64,000 nucleotides of DNA from Actinobacillus equuli (GTDB lineage Bacteria > Pseudomonadota > Gammaproteobacteria > Enterobacterales > Pasteurellaceae): NCBI RefSeq assembly GCF_900636745.1, contig NZ_LR134310.1, positions 1,356,501-1,420,500 on the forward strand, read 5' to 3'. Position numbers and translations under genes: made by a program. The notes under the pieces were generated by a model. The model was not told the origin of the DNA and ran no database searches. It worked only from the letters and a program-made list of their open reading frames with translations. This document shows, one piece after another, positions 17,782 to 26,277 of this stretch. The first letter of the stretch is position 1. Every line of letters starts with the position of its first letter.

Positions 17782-18243
17782 CTAGATTTCTGTCATTGCA
17801 ATCTTAACGACCACTTTCCTAATCGTTTCAGTGCCATTAAAAATCGCTGTTCTATGGCAATCTTCCGGGAAAAACACGGCAAAATTACCGGTTTCACAGG
17901 TAAAAATTTGCTCATTTTCGACCGCTTGATAATACTGAATATCTCGTTCCGGCAAGTAAGCGGTGTGAATCGGATTGTTACCGTTATCCACCGCAAAAGC
18001 CATTTTCTCTTTACCTTTGTGAAGATATTGCACATCTAAGTAATTACGGTGAACTTCGGGTTGGAATGCTGAAATGTCTTTGGTTTCCAAATCCAATACT
18101 TGGACGTAAATATCTCTACCTTTCAGTTCGTAAACACCCGTCTCCATCGCATCAAAGTCGGTGTTTTTTAAATAACGCAATGCGTATTGGATCGCTTCCG
18201 GATATTGCTTTGGGTTGTAGTTTGAAATGTGTCCGAAAAACAT
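17782..18243 (-). CDS. yiaL: YhcH/YjgK/YiaL family beta-barrel protein
   Basis: A 153-residue single-domain protein of the YhcH/YjgK/YiaL family, a cupin-like beta-barrel found in sugar and sialic acid catabolic operons and thought to act as a sugar anomerase or isomerase. Visible family features are DVQYLHKGKEKM and FFPEDCHR. The exact reaction is not established for YiaL. It follows yiaK, as in the E. coli yiaKLMNO operon, across an 82-nt gap carrying a single-arm family B hairpin. Confidence 0.92.
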   Translation of the reverse strand: MFFGHISNYNPKQYPEAIQYALRYLKNTDFDAMETGVYELKGRDIYVQVLDLETKDISAFQPEVHRNYLDVQYLHKGKEKMAFAVDNGNNPIHTAYLPERDIQYYQAVENEQIFTCETGNFAVFFPEDCHRTAIFNGTETIRKVVVKIAMTEI

Positions 18244-18293
18244 CGTTTGTTCCTCGTAAAATGTTTAAAGAATTTGACCGCTTGTATTAGTTC

Positions 18294-18316
18294 CTCTCTC
18301 CCGCAAGGGGAGAGAG
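18294..18316. repeat. Single-arm copy of the family B repeat
   Basis: CTCTCTCCC (18294-18302), loop, GGGAGAGAG (18308-18316) form a 9-bp hairpin between yiaK and yiaL. It is equivalent to arm 1 of the full elements. It begins 51 nt beyond the first yiaL codon and ends 10 nt before the yiaK stop codon. Confidence 0.75.
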
Positions 18317-18325
18317 TTATGTCAT

Positions 18326-19324
18326 TTACAACGATTTCAATTTCGCCCATACGGTTTCATCAACCGGAATACCGTTTGCGATGTTATCGGCAAGAATGGT
18401 GGTAAACTCGTGTCCCGGTAAACGTACCGGCACATTCGGATCCGCCGGCTCGGCGGTTTTTACATAATCCATAATGCGGTTAAGTTTTTCGTCTTTGGTT
18501 TTGCCATCGATTAAACGATCCACTTCAATCGCGATAAACACCTGTGAAACACAGTATTCATCATCTTTATCTTCGGTTACCGAACAGGTGGATTCACCGT
18601 TAGAAAGTAGAGTAGCGATCATATCTAACACGATTGATAGGCCCGAACCTTTCCAGAATCCCATCGGCATTAAGCGGCGGTTTTTCTCAACGGTTGCCGG
18701 ATCACGAGTTGGGTTGCCGTCATCATCGAAACCGGCATCGACAAAGGTTTGGCGACCTTGTAAGCGGTGAACTTCTAACATTCCGTAGGAATACATTGAG
18801 CAAGACATATCCACCATTGTGATTGGCGTGGTCGGTACGGCAACAATTAACGGGTTAGTACCGACACGGCATTCTTTTGCCCCCCAAGGCGGCATTACCG
18901 CTAACGCATTGGTCCAGCAGATACCGATATAGCCTTTTTCCGCTGCTTGCCAGCCATAAGAACCGCCACGCATCCAGTGGTTTGCATTACGCAACGCCAC
19001 CACACCGATACCGTTTTGTGAAGCGAGTTCCATCGCTCTATCCATCATTTTTTTCGCAGTGAGGTTACCGATGGCTTGATGAGCGTCCCATTGCTCGATT
19101 GCACCCAATGAAAGCACTTTAGTCGGAACAGCTTCCGGTACAATATCACCGTTTTCCAACTGCTGAATAAAACGTGGGAAGCGGTTTACCCCGTGTGAAT
19201 ACGCACCCGCCTGAGTGGTATCGGCAAATACGGTTGCACATTCTTCGGCAATTTCTTCACGTACGTTACGAGCCAATAAAACACGTTTAAATTCAGCTTT
19301 TAAATCTTGATAAGAAACTCTCAT
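18326..19324 (-). CDS. yiaK: 2,3-diketo-L-gulonate reductase
   Basis: NADH-dependent reductase (also called DlgD) that converts 2,3-diketo-L-gulonate to 3-keto-L-gulonate, the first step after import by YiaMNO. The 332-residue protein is a malate/L-lactate dehydrogenase-type (not Rossmann) oxidoreductase with the active-site region [40 protein letters not shown] and [14 protein letters not shown]. It is the promoter-proximal gene of the yia cluster. A CRP-like site at 19461 and a PurR-like palindrome at 19514 lie in its upstream region, but both are shared with a divergent gene. No YiaJ-type IclR regulator gene is adjacent. Confidence 0.95.
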   Translation of the reverse strand: MRVSYQDLKAEFKRVLLARNVREEIAEECATVFADTTQAGAYSHGVNRFPRFIQQLENGDIVPEAVPTKVLSLGAIEQWDAHQAIGNLTAKKMMDRAMELASQNGIGVVALRNANHWMRGGSYGWQAAEKGYIGICWTNALAVMPPWGAKECRVGTNPLIVAVPTTPITMVDMSCSMYSYGMLEVHRLQGRQTFVDAGFDDDGNPTRDPATVEKNRRLMPMGFWKGSGLSIVLDMIATLLSNGESTCSVTEDKDDEYCVSQVFIAIEVDRLIDGKTKDEKLNRIMDYVKTAEPADPNVPVRLPGHEFTTILADNIANGIPVDETVWAKLKSL

Positions 19325-19460
19325 TGGACACCTCTAATTTATGTCGTTTCAAATAGTAAAATGGTGTTTCATAAGTTACGCTTCGCCACTAAGGAAGTCA
19401 ATTAAATGAGAAAAATAAAAGTTCTTTATAATCAATCAGTTATAAAATTTTTTGTCAATT

Positions 19461-19476
19461 TGTGACAGAGATCTCA
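19461..19476. promoter_or_regulatory. CRP-like binding site upstream of yiaK
   Basis: TGTGA, six bases, TCTCA: one mismatch from the CRP consensus TGTGA-N6-TCACA, and flanked by AAT and CTTT, which fit the wider consensus. It is centred at 19468.5, in the divergent spacer between yiaK and the hydrolase gene at 19554. Catabolite control of the sugar operon is the natural inference. Confidence 0.6.
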
Positions 19477-19513
19477 CTTTCCAAAGTCAATTTTTTGGGC
19501 TAAATTAAGTACA

Positions 19514-19529
19514 AAGCAAACGTTTTCGC
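19514..19529. promoter_or_regulatory. PurR/LacI-type operator
   Basis: The 16-mer AAGCAAACGTTTTCGC matches the E. coli PurR box (ACGCAAACGTTTTCNT) at all but two defined positions and has the CG-centred palindrome of LacI-family operators. It ends 24 bp before the start codon at 19554, where a bound repressor would block that gene. A sugar-responsive LacI-type regulator could equally use it. Confidence 0.55.
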
Positions 19530-19553
19530 AATGACAAGTAAAAAGGATAAATA

Positions 19554-20096
19554 ATGAAAAAAGTATATGTAACTCATGGTTATACGGCGAATCCGAGCCG
19601 AAATTGGTTTCCGTGGTTAAAACAAGCATTGGAAAAATTGGGGGTTGAGTGTGAGTGTTTGGCAATGCCGGATGCCAATAACCCGAATCCGCAAGCGTGG
19701 TTGGAACATCATAAAAATACACTGAAATTAAATGAAGAGACGGTGTTGATCGGGCATAGCTTGGGCTGTATTGCGTTACTGAATTATCTGGCGGCGACAC
19801 AACAAAAAGTGAATACCGCAATTTTTGTTTCCGGCTTTTATGAAAAATTGCCGACTTTGCCGGAGCTGGATTCATTTGCAACTTTTTACGCAAATCAGAC
19901 CGCTTGTTTGCCGACAAAATCTTATGTGATTTCTGCCTTAGATGATGAGATTGTGCCGCATTTATTCAGCGACAGATTGGCGCAATATTTACAAGCGGAT
20001 TATATTCGCTTGGCGCAGGGCGGGCATTTTATTGATCGAGACGGAATAACCGAATTACCGATTTTATTGGAACTCTTAAAACAAATTTTGAAATAG
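19554..20096 (+). CDS. RBBP9/YdeN-family serine hydrolase
   Basis: A 180-residue small alpha/beta hydrolase. The nucleophile elbow GHSLGC (about 67-72) gives the catalytic serine; the acid is likely the Asp in ALDDEIVP and the base the His in AQGGHFIDRDG. These are the hallmarks of the RBBP9/YdeN family, whose natural substrates in bacteria are mostly unknown. AAAAGGA precedes the ATG. It is divergent from the yia operon and convergent with chuY. An uptake signal lies inside the coding region near 19900. Confidence 0.83.
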   Translation: MKKVYVTHGYTANPSRNWFPWLKQALEKLGVECECLAMPDANNPNPQAWLEHHKNTLKLNEETVLIGHSLGCIALLNYLAATQQKVNTAIFVSGFYEKLPTLPELDSFATFYANQTACLPTKSYVISALDDEIVPHLFSDRLAQYLQADYIRLAQGGHFIDRDGITELPILLELLKQILK

Positions 20097-20138
20097 GCAC
20101 AAGCGGGCGGCTTGTGCCAAAGTGAGAGGAGTGTGAAG

Positions 20139-20738
20139 TTAGGCACAGACTGAAAAGATTTTATGGTTTGTGTCTTCATTGTTAAGCACGGACAACACCG
20201 CATTGGCTAATGCTTTACGGCTCATATAACTGCCGGGCAGTTCAGCCGCACTTTCAATTAAACGGAAGGTTTCGCCTTCCGTGGTATTCAGCCCGCACGG
20301 GCGGAGAATTGTCCAATTTAGCGAGCTTTCACGCAGTAAGTTTTCCGCCTGTGTTTTTTCTTGTAGCGCTTCACCCAGCACTTGTTTTACCGGCTCAGGC
20401 AAGAATAACCACTGTTCACCGCAACCCATACTGGTAATAAAAATAAAACGAGCGGCAGGTGCATATTTCAGCATGGCACGAATAATATTGATATTGCCGA
20501 CAGCATCGCTACGCACACCGTCTTTTTTGCCACCGATATAGCTGATCACCACTTTTGGCGAATATTGCTGCATCACCGCTTCACAGGCTTCTGGTGACAT
20601 TACATCGGCAACCGCTGTTTGGCGATCCGCAAAAAACGGATCTGCCGAAGGTTGGCGCAGCACCGAGACGATTGGCTGATCAGCCGCCGCCAGTAATGCG
20701 CGTCCGGCTAAGCCGTTGGCTCCAAATAATAAAATCAT
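20139..20738 (-). CDS. chuY: NAD(P)-binding protein, probable anaerobilin reductase ChuY
   Basis: A 199-residue extended/atypical SDR protein. The N-terminal dinucleotide motif is LFGANGLAGRAL, a Ser-Met-Gly segment (FITSMGCG) corresponds to the catalytic Ser region, and LRPCGLN is typical of NmrA/HIM1-like SDRs. Its start codon overlaps the stop of the upstream chuW-chuX gene (TAATG), so it is translationally coupled. In E. coli O157:H7 chuW, chuX and chuY form one unit, and ChuY reduces the anaerobilin made by ChuW. The assignment therefore rests on fold plus operon context; sequence alone would allow another SDR reductase. Confidence 0.72.
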   Translation of the reverse strand: MILLFGANGLAGRALLAAADQPIVSVLRQPSADPFFADRQTAVADVMSPEACEAVMQQYSPKVVISYIGGKKDGVRSDAVGNINIIRAMLKYAPAARFIFITSMGCGEQWLFLPEPVKQVLGEALQEKTQAENLLRESSLNWTILRPCGLNTTEGETFRLIESAAELPGSYMSRKALANAVLSVLNNEDTNHKIFSVCA

Positions 20739-22555
20739 TATTCACCCTTGATTAATTGACGCATAAAATCGATTTGGTTTTGACGTAAATTGCGAGCCTC
20801 ATCACGTCCGACAAAGATTTTAAACATTGCGCCGCCTTGATGGTTAATAAAGTTAAGTGATACGGTATGTTTGCCCATAAACGGACGTTCAAGTAAATAA
20901 ATCGCCGCACAGTTTTCATAACGTAGGTGACCGTGTACGCCGCCTTCCTGAGCGTGATCGAAGTTGTAAAAACCTCTGCCGATTTGACCGCTTGGTAGCT
21001 TGCCGGTGACCTCAACCACTGCATCCGGCGTGTGTGCAATAAAGGTCACCGCATCTTCTAGCGTTGCTAACGCTTGCATAATTTCCACAAAACGTGCGCC
21101 GTCCGTTTTTGTGACCATTTCCGCCGGTAAGCAGCTAATCACTTCTTCTAAGCTGCATTGTTTCATACCGGCAACCATTTCTAAAATTTGTCCCGGATTT
21201 TCGGCAAGTGATTGGCGTAACTCGCTTAATTGTTCTTCACTTAATTTAACCATGCTGTTCTCCTTTTTATCTTCTGTGGGTAGCGTGAGCATTAATTTGC
21301 GGATCAAGGTCGGTGACCAATATCGGCCGCTAATATTCAAGCGAGCGAAGCCTTCTTGATCAATGTTTAATAAAGATAATTGCTGCCATTGCATCAGCAA
21401 TTTCATTGCTTTCGGGTTATGTTTAAATAACTTAATATCCAGATAACCCAGTTCTAAATCGTGTTGCACGACACCAAGTAACGGCTTATTTGCGCCGTGT
21501 TTACTTAAAAACGACAGCGCTTTTTTATCTGCCGGTGTGTCTAAATAAGTTTGTAATGTGGAATGCACTTGGAAGCTATAACCGTCGAAATTACCGCCTG
21601 CACCGGAGCCGAAAGCAAGGCACGGCATATTGGATTTAACTAACGTGTTATAACGGTTTCGTTCCCCTCGATTCGGGAAAGCAAAGTGGTTATTACTTAC
21701 TTGTTGCCAACCGGCTTTTTGTAAATTCTCTACCGCATAGGCGTAATGTTGCGCTTGTACCTCAAAACTTGCGGCGGCAGGCAGAGAACCGTGTTCAATC
21801 ATTTTATTAATCGGTAAAAACGGATAATTATTAAACGCATAAATATCCAAACCCGATAACGGTAGGCTACTTGCCACTTGAATATCATTTGCCCAAACTT
21901 CGTCCGTTTGATTTGGTAAACCGAAAATCAAATCAGCAACAACAACCGCATCCAATTCACACAAGGCTTTGAGGTATTCGTAAGCTTCCTCGCCGCTATG
22001 TTTACGTCCTAAACGTTTACGAATTTTTGAGTTAAAGGTTTGAATACCGATTGAAATACGATTCACGCCGGCGGCTACGCAAGCACGAGCCTTTTCAATA
22101 TCAAAATGACTAATACGACCTTCAATCGTAAATTCGCAATCATTAGCCAGCGGTAAATATTGGTAGCAGGCTTTGATTAAGCGTACTAGATCTTCGGTAT
22201 CCAATGCGGTTGGCGTTCCGCCACCGAAATAAACCGCTTTGATTTTACCGTTACCTTGGCGGATACTTGCTTCGTACGCTAACTCTTCAATCAGTTTATC
22301 GGTATAGATTTTGCTATAGTCTTGTTTCCACGCATTGCGGTAAAAACCACAGAAAATACAATGACTGGCACAAAAAGGAATATGGAAATACGCCAAACCG
22401 TCTTCTTTGAGTGCATGAATAGCAGCTTGCCCCCATACGTTCTGCCATTCTTCTTGCGGTACCGCTTCACCGCCCCAAATCGGCATTAACGCCTGGCGTT
22501 CAGGGAATGCTTTTGGAGCAGCTTGGGTTGCCTGCCAATTTGTTGTTGTAATCAT
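20738..22555 (-). CDS. Fused heme-opening radical SAM enzyme and heme carrier (ChuW/HutW-ChuX/HutX)
   Basis: One 605-residue reading frame joins two proteins that are normally separate. Residues 1 to about 425 are a HemN-like radical SAM enzyme with the cluster motif CASHCIFC (C62, C66, C69), FGGGTPT and GIQTFNSKIRKRLGR. ChuW/HutW enzymes of this type open heme without oxygen to give anaerobilin and free iron. Residues 435-605 are a ChuX/HutX heme-binding carrier with the family segment CAAIYLLERPFMGKHTVSLN and AMFKIFVGRDE. I chose the ATG at 22555 because an earlier in-frame start adds an unlikely tail. At the junction AAGGAG precedes an in-frame ATG at 21253, so free HutX could also be made. 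A Fur-like site lies upstream. Confidence 0.88.
   Translation of the reverse strand: MITTTNWQATQAAPKAFPERQALMPIWGGEAVPQEEWQNVWGQAAIHALKEDGLAYFHIPFCASHCIFCGFYRNAWKQDYSKIYTDKLIEELAYEASIRQGNGKIKAVYFGGGTPTALDTEDLVRLIKACYQYLPLANDCEFTIEGRISHFDIEKARACVAAGVNRISIGIQTFNSKIRKRLGRKHSGEEAYEYLKALCELDAVVVADLIFGLPNQTDEVWANDIQVASSLPLSGLDIYAFNNYPFLPINKMIEHGSLPAAASFEVQAQHYAYAVENLQKAGWQQVSNNHFAFPNRGERNRYNTLVKSNMPCLAFGSGAGGNFDGYSFQVHSTLQTYLDTPADKKALSFLSKHGANKPLLGVVQHDLELGYLDIKLFKHNPKAMKLLMQWQQLSLLNIDQEGFARLNISGRYWSPTLIRKLMLTLPTEDKKENSMVKLSEEQLSELRQSLAENPGQILEMVAGMKQCSLEEVISCLPAEMVTKTDGARFVEIMQALATLEDAVTFIAHTPDAVVEVTGKLPSGQIGRGFYNFDHAQEGGVHGHLRYENCAAIYLLERPFMGKHTVSLNFINHQGGAMFKIFVGRDEARNLRQNQIDFMRQLIKGE
21251..21268 (-). 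promoter_or_regulatory. Internal ribosome binding site and start codon for HutX
   Basis: On the minus strand AAGGAG is followed eight bases later by ATG (21253-21251), in frame with the fused gene. Translation from here would give a 171-residue protein, the normal size of stand-alone HutX/ChuX. It looks like the retained start signal of a formerly separate gene. Confidence 0.7.
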
Positions 22556-22614
22556 AATCACTCTCTCGATCTGTAACAGAATAAGGAAAGAGTTATACCG
22601 AATATAGTTGTAAA

Positions 22615-22634
22615 TGATATTGATTTTTATCAAC
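22615..22634 (-). promoter_or_regulatory. Possible Fur box upstream of the chuW-chuX fusion
   Basis: The plus strand reads GATATTGATTTTTATCAAC, matching about 13 of 19 positions of the classic Fur consensus, and contains TGATA and TATCA as inverted halves. It is 60 bp upstream of the chosen start codon, a position suited to iron repression. The match is moderate. Confidence 0.42.
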
Positions 22635-22663
22635 TTTTGTCAAGTTAACAGGAATTATTCGCA

Positions 22664-22697
22664 TAAAAAAAGCAGAGCATTTTGCTCTGCTTTTTCG
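22664..22697 (-). terminator. Terminator of the glutathione S-transferase gene
   Basis: Stem GCAGAGCA with TGCTCTGC, flanked by A-run and T-run on both sides, 16 nt after the stop codon of the gene at 22713. It isolates that gene from the heme-degradation operon. Confidence 0.9.
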
Positions 22698-22712
22698 CTT
22701 ACTGATAAACGG

Positions 22713-23330
22713 TTAACCTTTTAAACCTTCGGCAATACGTACTGCATCTACGTCGGCATTTGCTTCTACACGTTGCATAAACGGCGAGAGTTGCTCAAGG
22801 TGTGAGAAATCCAAGCCTAACAGGCGACACCAATTTAACATGATATAAAGATACACATCTGCGACCGAAATATTTTCACCGAAGAAAATATGGCTTTCTA
22901 AATGCTCATTGGCGGTCGCTAGCTGATTTAAAATCTGTTCTGCCGCTTGCTGACGAATAATACGAGTTAACTCTTCATTACCCTCCGCATAGCTCGGTAA
23001 ACGGAATAACGGTACAAATGATTTATGTACATCACTATTAAAAAAGGCTAACCAACGTGCCGCTTTCGCTTTATCACGTAAGGTTTTGCTACCGAATAAT
23101 TTTGCTTCCGGATATTTCTCATCTAAATAGTGCAAAATCGCTTGGTTTTGCGAAAGCGCTAAATCGCCGTCCACTAATAACGGCACAGCGCCACGTGGAT
23201 TCAACGCTAAAAATTCCGCTGATTTAATAAAATCACGGCTCACTAGCTCCGCTTGATATTCCGCACCCGTCCATTCTAACGCAACGTGGGGAACAAATGA
23301 GCAAGCACCTTTTAAACAATAAAGTTTCAT
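22713..23330 (-). CDS. gst: Glutathione S-transferase, beta-class GstA type
   Basis: Conjugates glutathione to electrophiles and may act as a peroxidase. The 205-residue protein aligns with E. coli GstA from the first residue ([12 protein letters not shown]) and keeps the beta-class active-site cysteine (C10). The thioredoxin-like N domain has NPRGAVPLL and the C-terminal helical domain has [12 protein letters not shown]. The ATG at 23330 follows GGAGAAAGAT; the in-frame start four codons earlier is disfavoured. It is a single-gene unit with its own terminator, 54 nt downstream of lysA. Confidence 0.9.
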   Translation of the reverse strand: MKLYCLKGACSFVPHVALEWTGAEYQAELVSRDFIKSAEFLALNPRGAVPLLVDGDLALSQNQAILHYLDEKYPEAKLFGSKTLRDKAKAARWLAFFNSDVHKSFVPLFRLPSYAEGNEELTRIIRQQAAEQILNQLATANEHLESHIFFGENISVADVYLYIMLNWCRLLGLDFSHLEQLSPFMQRVEANADVDAVRIAEGLKG

Positions 23331-23384
23331 ATCTTTCTCCAAATCAAGTATCCTCGACCATTTCTAGCCAAGGAAGTAGCCATT

Positions 23385-24635
23385 TTATGGCAATAATTTC
23401 TCTAAACGCCATAAGTCCGCAAAATTTGCACGTGCTTTAATTAGGTGTGCTTGGTCGCCGTCAACCATAATTTCGACCGCTTGCGGACGTGAATTGTAGG
23501 TTGAAGACATCGCCGCTCCGTAAGCACCTGCCGAACGCATTGCAATCAGATCGCCTTGTTCAATCGCCAGTTCTCTGCTTTTACCTAAAAAGTCTGAGGT
23601 TTCACAAATCGGGCCAACTACGTCATACACCGCTTTTTCACGCACAAGTGATTGATCTACCTCGGTAATCTGCATATAAGCTTCATAAAGCGCCGGGCGG
23701 ATCATATCGTTCATACCGGTATCAACAATCGCGAAATTACGATCTTCATTCGCTTTAAGGTATTCCACTTTAGTGACTAAGATCCCTGCATTTGCCGTGA
23801 TCGCACGCCCCGGCTCTAAAATGATCTCAAGATCTGCATAACCTTTTAATTTTTCGAGTAATGCTTTGGCATATTCGGTTGGGTGCGGCGGCTCTTCACC
23901 GTTATACGGCACGCCCAAGCCACCGCCTAAATCTAAGTGATGTAACTCAATACCGTCTTCTTTTAATTGTTCCATTAACACAATCAGGCGATCAGTCGCA
24001 TCTAAAAACGGTTGTAATTCGGTTAATTGCGAACCGATATGGCAATCCATACCGGTAATTTTCACGTTTGGTAAGCTTTTCGCTAAACGATACACCTCAC
24101 GTGCTTGCGTCACGCTTACCCCAAATTTATTTTCTTTTAAACCGGTGGAAATATAAGGGTGAGTATGTGCATCAACATCCGGATTTACACGCAATGAAAT
24201 CGGTGCGATTTTACCTAATTGACCGGCAACTTCATTAATGCGGTGTAGCTCGGCGATGGATTCGATATTAAAGCAACGAATGCCGACTTCTAACGCACGC
24301 TGAATTTCGCTGTGTGATTTTGCCACACCGGAAAATACCACTTTACTCGGCTCGCCACCTGCGGCAAGTACACGTTCAAGCTCGCCTTGCGATACAATAT
24401 CAAAGCCCGAACCAAGGCGTGCCATCACATTTAATAAAGCGATATTTGAATTGGATTTCACCGCAAAACAAATTAAGTGCGGGTGTGAGCCAAACGCTTT
24501 ATCAAAAGCGTGCCAGTGGCGCTCAAGTGTTGCACGAGAATAGATATAAGCCGGTGTGCCGTATTGATTAATGATGCCTGAGACGGAAACGTCTTCCGCA
24601 AAAAGCTGTTGGTTTTTATAGTTGAAATGATTCAT
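23385..24635 (-). CDS. lysA: Diaminopimelate decarboxylase
   Basis: Converts meso-diaminopimelate to L-lysine, using PLP. The 416-residue fold-type III enzyme shows the PLP lysine in CFAVKSN (K60), the glycine-rich phosphate loop in LDLGGGLGVPY, LEPGRAI and the partner-chain cysteine motif GPICETSDFLG. It follows the small lipoprotein gene lptM by about 126 bp in the same direction, a pairing common in Pasteurellaceae. No lysine riboswitch is apparent upstream. Confidence 0.97.
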   Translation of the reverse strand: MNHFNYKNQQLFAEDVSVSGIINQYGTPAYIYSRATLERHWHAFDKAFGSHPHLICFAVKSNSNIALLNVMARLGSGFDIVSQGELERVLAAGGEPSKVVFSGVAKSHSEIQRALEVGIRCFNIESIAELHRINEVAGQLGKIAPISLRVNPDVDAHTHPYISTGLKENKFGVSVTQAREVYRLAKSLPNVKITGMDCHIGSQLTELQPFLDATDRLIVLMEQLKEDGIELHHLDLGGGLGVPYNGEEPPHPTEYAKALLEKLKGYADLEIILEPGRAITANAGILVTKVEYLKANEDRNFAIVDTGMNDMIRPALYEAYMQITEVDQSLVREKAVYDVVGPICETSDFLGKSRELAIEQGDLIAMRSAGAYGAAMSSTYNSRPQAVEIMVDGDQAHLIKARANFADLWRLEKLLP

Positions 24636-24761
24636 TTATTTACTTGTCCGTTGTGTTTGAAAAATAAAACCACGGCAAAGTAGCCACACTCGTATTTGCA
24701 AAAAATCGGGTAAATTTGACCGCTTGTTATACGCATGTTTTTGAATTGCCGTGGTTAGAAA

Positions 24762-24875
24762 TTATTTTGTTTGTTGGTGAGCAGGTTGTTGCTCAGGAAA
24801 ATAAAGCGGGCCTTTTACACCGCAGGCAGCCAACCCGAATGAGGCAACCAAAGCCACTAAAAGTAATTTTTTCAT
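24762..24875 (-). CDS. lptM: LPS-assembly lipoprotein LptM (YifL)
   Basis: A 37-codon gene that simple ORF searches miss. The product starts MKKLLLVALVASFGLAAC with a lipobox (LAAC, lipidated C18) and continues GVKGPLYFPEQ, the invariant signature of LptM/YifL. LptM binds the LptDE translocon and helps its oxidative maturation. Only 20 residues follow the lipid-modified cysteine, shorter than in E. coli, where the tail is much longer; the conserved part is complete. It lies upstream of lysA. Confidence 0.93.
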   Translation of the reverse strand: MKKLLLVALVASFGLAACGVKGPLYFPEQQPAHQQTK

Positions 24876-25013
24876 CATAAATCCTTGAGAGTGAATTGTT
24901 TGCTGATTCTAAAACAAATTGCAGTAATGAAAAAGTAAAAAAGCCGTTTCTCCCGTTTTTAAAGAAATGGCTTTTGCAAAATTTTTCGAGAATTTGACCG
25001 CTTATAGCCTCCG

Positions 25014-25091
25014 CTGGCGCTCGTCTCTGCTGAGTGACTTTTTACCTACATTCTCATCAAGATCCAGCACCCGACTGCGTTGGGCGCTATC
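25014..25091 (+). repeat. Family C structured repeat, copy 1
   Basis: Begins TGGCGCTCGTCTCTGCTGAG and ends CAGCACCCGACTGCGTTGGG plus CGCTATC. The same start and end, in inverted orientation and with a different but still paired terminal stem (CCCGTC/GACGGG instead of CCCGAC/GTTGGG), occur at 28967-29048. It lies directly downstream of ald. Confidence 0.72.
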
Positions 25092-25096
25092 ATTTA

Positions 25097-26206
25097 TCAA
25101 ACTAGTGCAATTTTAGGTTCGACATACGGCAGAGCAAAAGCGTCACTTACTCCTTTAAACGTACAATGACCATTATAGGTATTTAAACCTTGTAAGAGCG
25201 CTGCATTATGTAAACAGGCTTCTCGTACACCATATTGAGCAATGGCTAATCCGTATTCAAGAGTTGCATCCGTTAGCCCAAGAGTAGAAGTGCGAGCAAC
25301 ACAACCGGGCATATTGGCTACACAGTAATGGATAATTCCCTCAACCTCATAAATCGGATCATTGTGTGTAGTGGGTTTTGAGGTTTCAAAACAACCGCCT
25401 TGATCGATTGCAACATCCACCAATACCGCACCTTTTTTCATGAGTTTTAGATCTTCTCGGCGTAATAAATGCGGAGCTTTGGCGCCAGGAATTAATACCG
25501 CTCCGATGATCACATCCGCTTGAGGCAAAAGACTTAAAATATTGCCTCTAGAACTAGTAAGCGTAGTAATGCGCATACCAAATATCTGATCAATATAAGC
25601 CAGACGAGTAGCATTAATATCTAAGATTGTGACATCCGCTCCAATTCCCATCGCAATTTGTGCCGCATTTAACCCGACTACACCGGCACCTAAAATTACT
25701 ACTTTCGCTTTTGGTGTACCGGCAGTACCACTTAATAACGTACCGGTTCCGCCAAAGGTTTTTTGGCTAAATTTAGCCGCTTCTAACACGGATAAACGTC
25801 CTGCAATCGCACTCATTGGTGCTAAACAGGGTAAGCCTGTCGGCGTTTTAATTGTTTCATAGGCAATGGACTGAATTTTTTTCGCTAATAACATTTCCGT
25901 TAAAGGTTTATCCGCAGCCAAATGCAAATAAGTATAGAGAATCTGATTTTCACGGAAATAGTGATATTCACTTTCAATCGGTTCTTTTACCTTGATAATC
26001 ATCTCACTGTTTGCGAAGAGTGTCGCTTTGTCTGTGAGCGTAGCACCTGCAGCTTGATAGGCTTCATCGCTAAAACCAATTTCAGCACCGGCACCATATT
26101 CAATATAAACGGTATGACCGGCTTCTACATAGGATTGAACATTCGCAGGTGTTAAACCAACGCGATATTCTTGGATTTTCACTTCTTTCGGGCAACCAAT
26201 AATCAT
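25097..26206 (-). CDS. ald: Alanine dehydrogenase
   Basis: NAD-dependent oxidative deamination of L-alanine to pyruvate and ammonia (reversible). The 369-residue protein starts MIIGCPKEVKIQEYRVGLTP, with the substrate-binding Arg and Lys of the family, and has the NAD loop LGAGVVGLNAAQIA followed by the acidic residue in TILDIN. The ATG at 26206 is seven bases after AAGGAG; the upstream in-frame ATG is rejected. A consensus CRP site and -10 element are correctly placed for a class II promoter. Alanine could feed pyruvate pools during growth on amino acids. Confidence 0.95.
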   Translation of the reverse strand: MIIGCPKEVKIQEYRVGLTPANVQSYVEAGHTVYIEYGAGAEIGFSDEAYQAAGATLTDKATLFANSEMIIKVKEPIESEYHYFRENQILYTYLHLAADKPLTEMLLAKKIQSIAYETIKTPTGLPCLAPMSAIAGRLSVLEAAKFSQKTFGGTGTLLSGTAGTPKAKVVILGAGVVGLNAAQIAMGIGADVTILDINATRLAYIDQIFGMRITTLTSSRGNILSLLPQADVIIGAVLIPGAKAPHLLRREDLKLMKKGAVLVDVAIDQGGCFETSKPTTHNDPIYEVEGIIHYCVANMPGCVARTSTLGLTDATLEYGLAIAQYGVREACLHNAALLQGLNTYNGHCTFKGVSDAFALPYVEPKIALV

Positions 26207-26277
26207 AATGTTCTCCTTAAAAGGCAATTCTTCTGCTGACAACATCCCATTACTACTTTTAACAAAGTTGTAACTTT

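Noticed and set aside
19474..19917. 147-residue minus-strand frame across the start of the serine hydrolase gene
   Set aside because: Runs through the regulatory spacer and antisense to the hydrolase; no recognisable domain or start signal.
20139..24635. Complete heme-uptake island around the chuW-chuX fusion
   Set aside because: No TonB receptor, heme ABC transporter or HutZ-type oxygenase is encoded nearby; only the degradation part is supported.
24876..25013. Lysine riboswitch upstream of lptM-lysA
   Set aside because: The spacer is too short and contains only an uptake signal and AT-rich sequence, with no lysine-box core.
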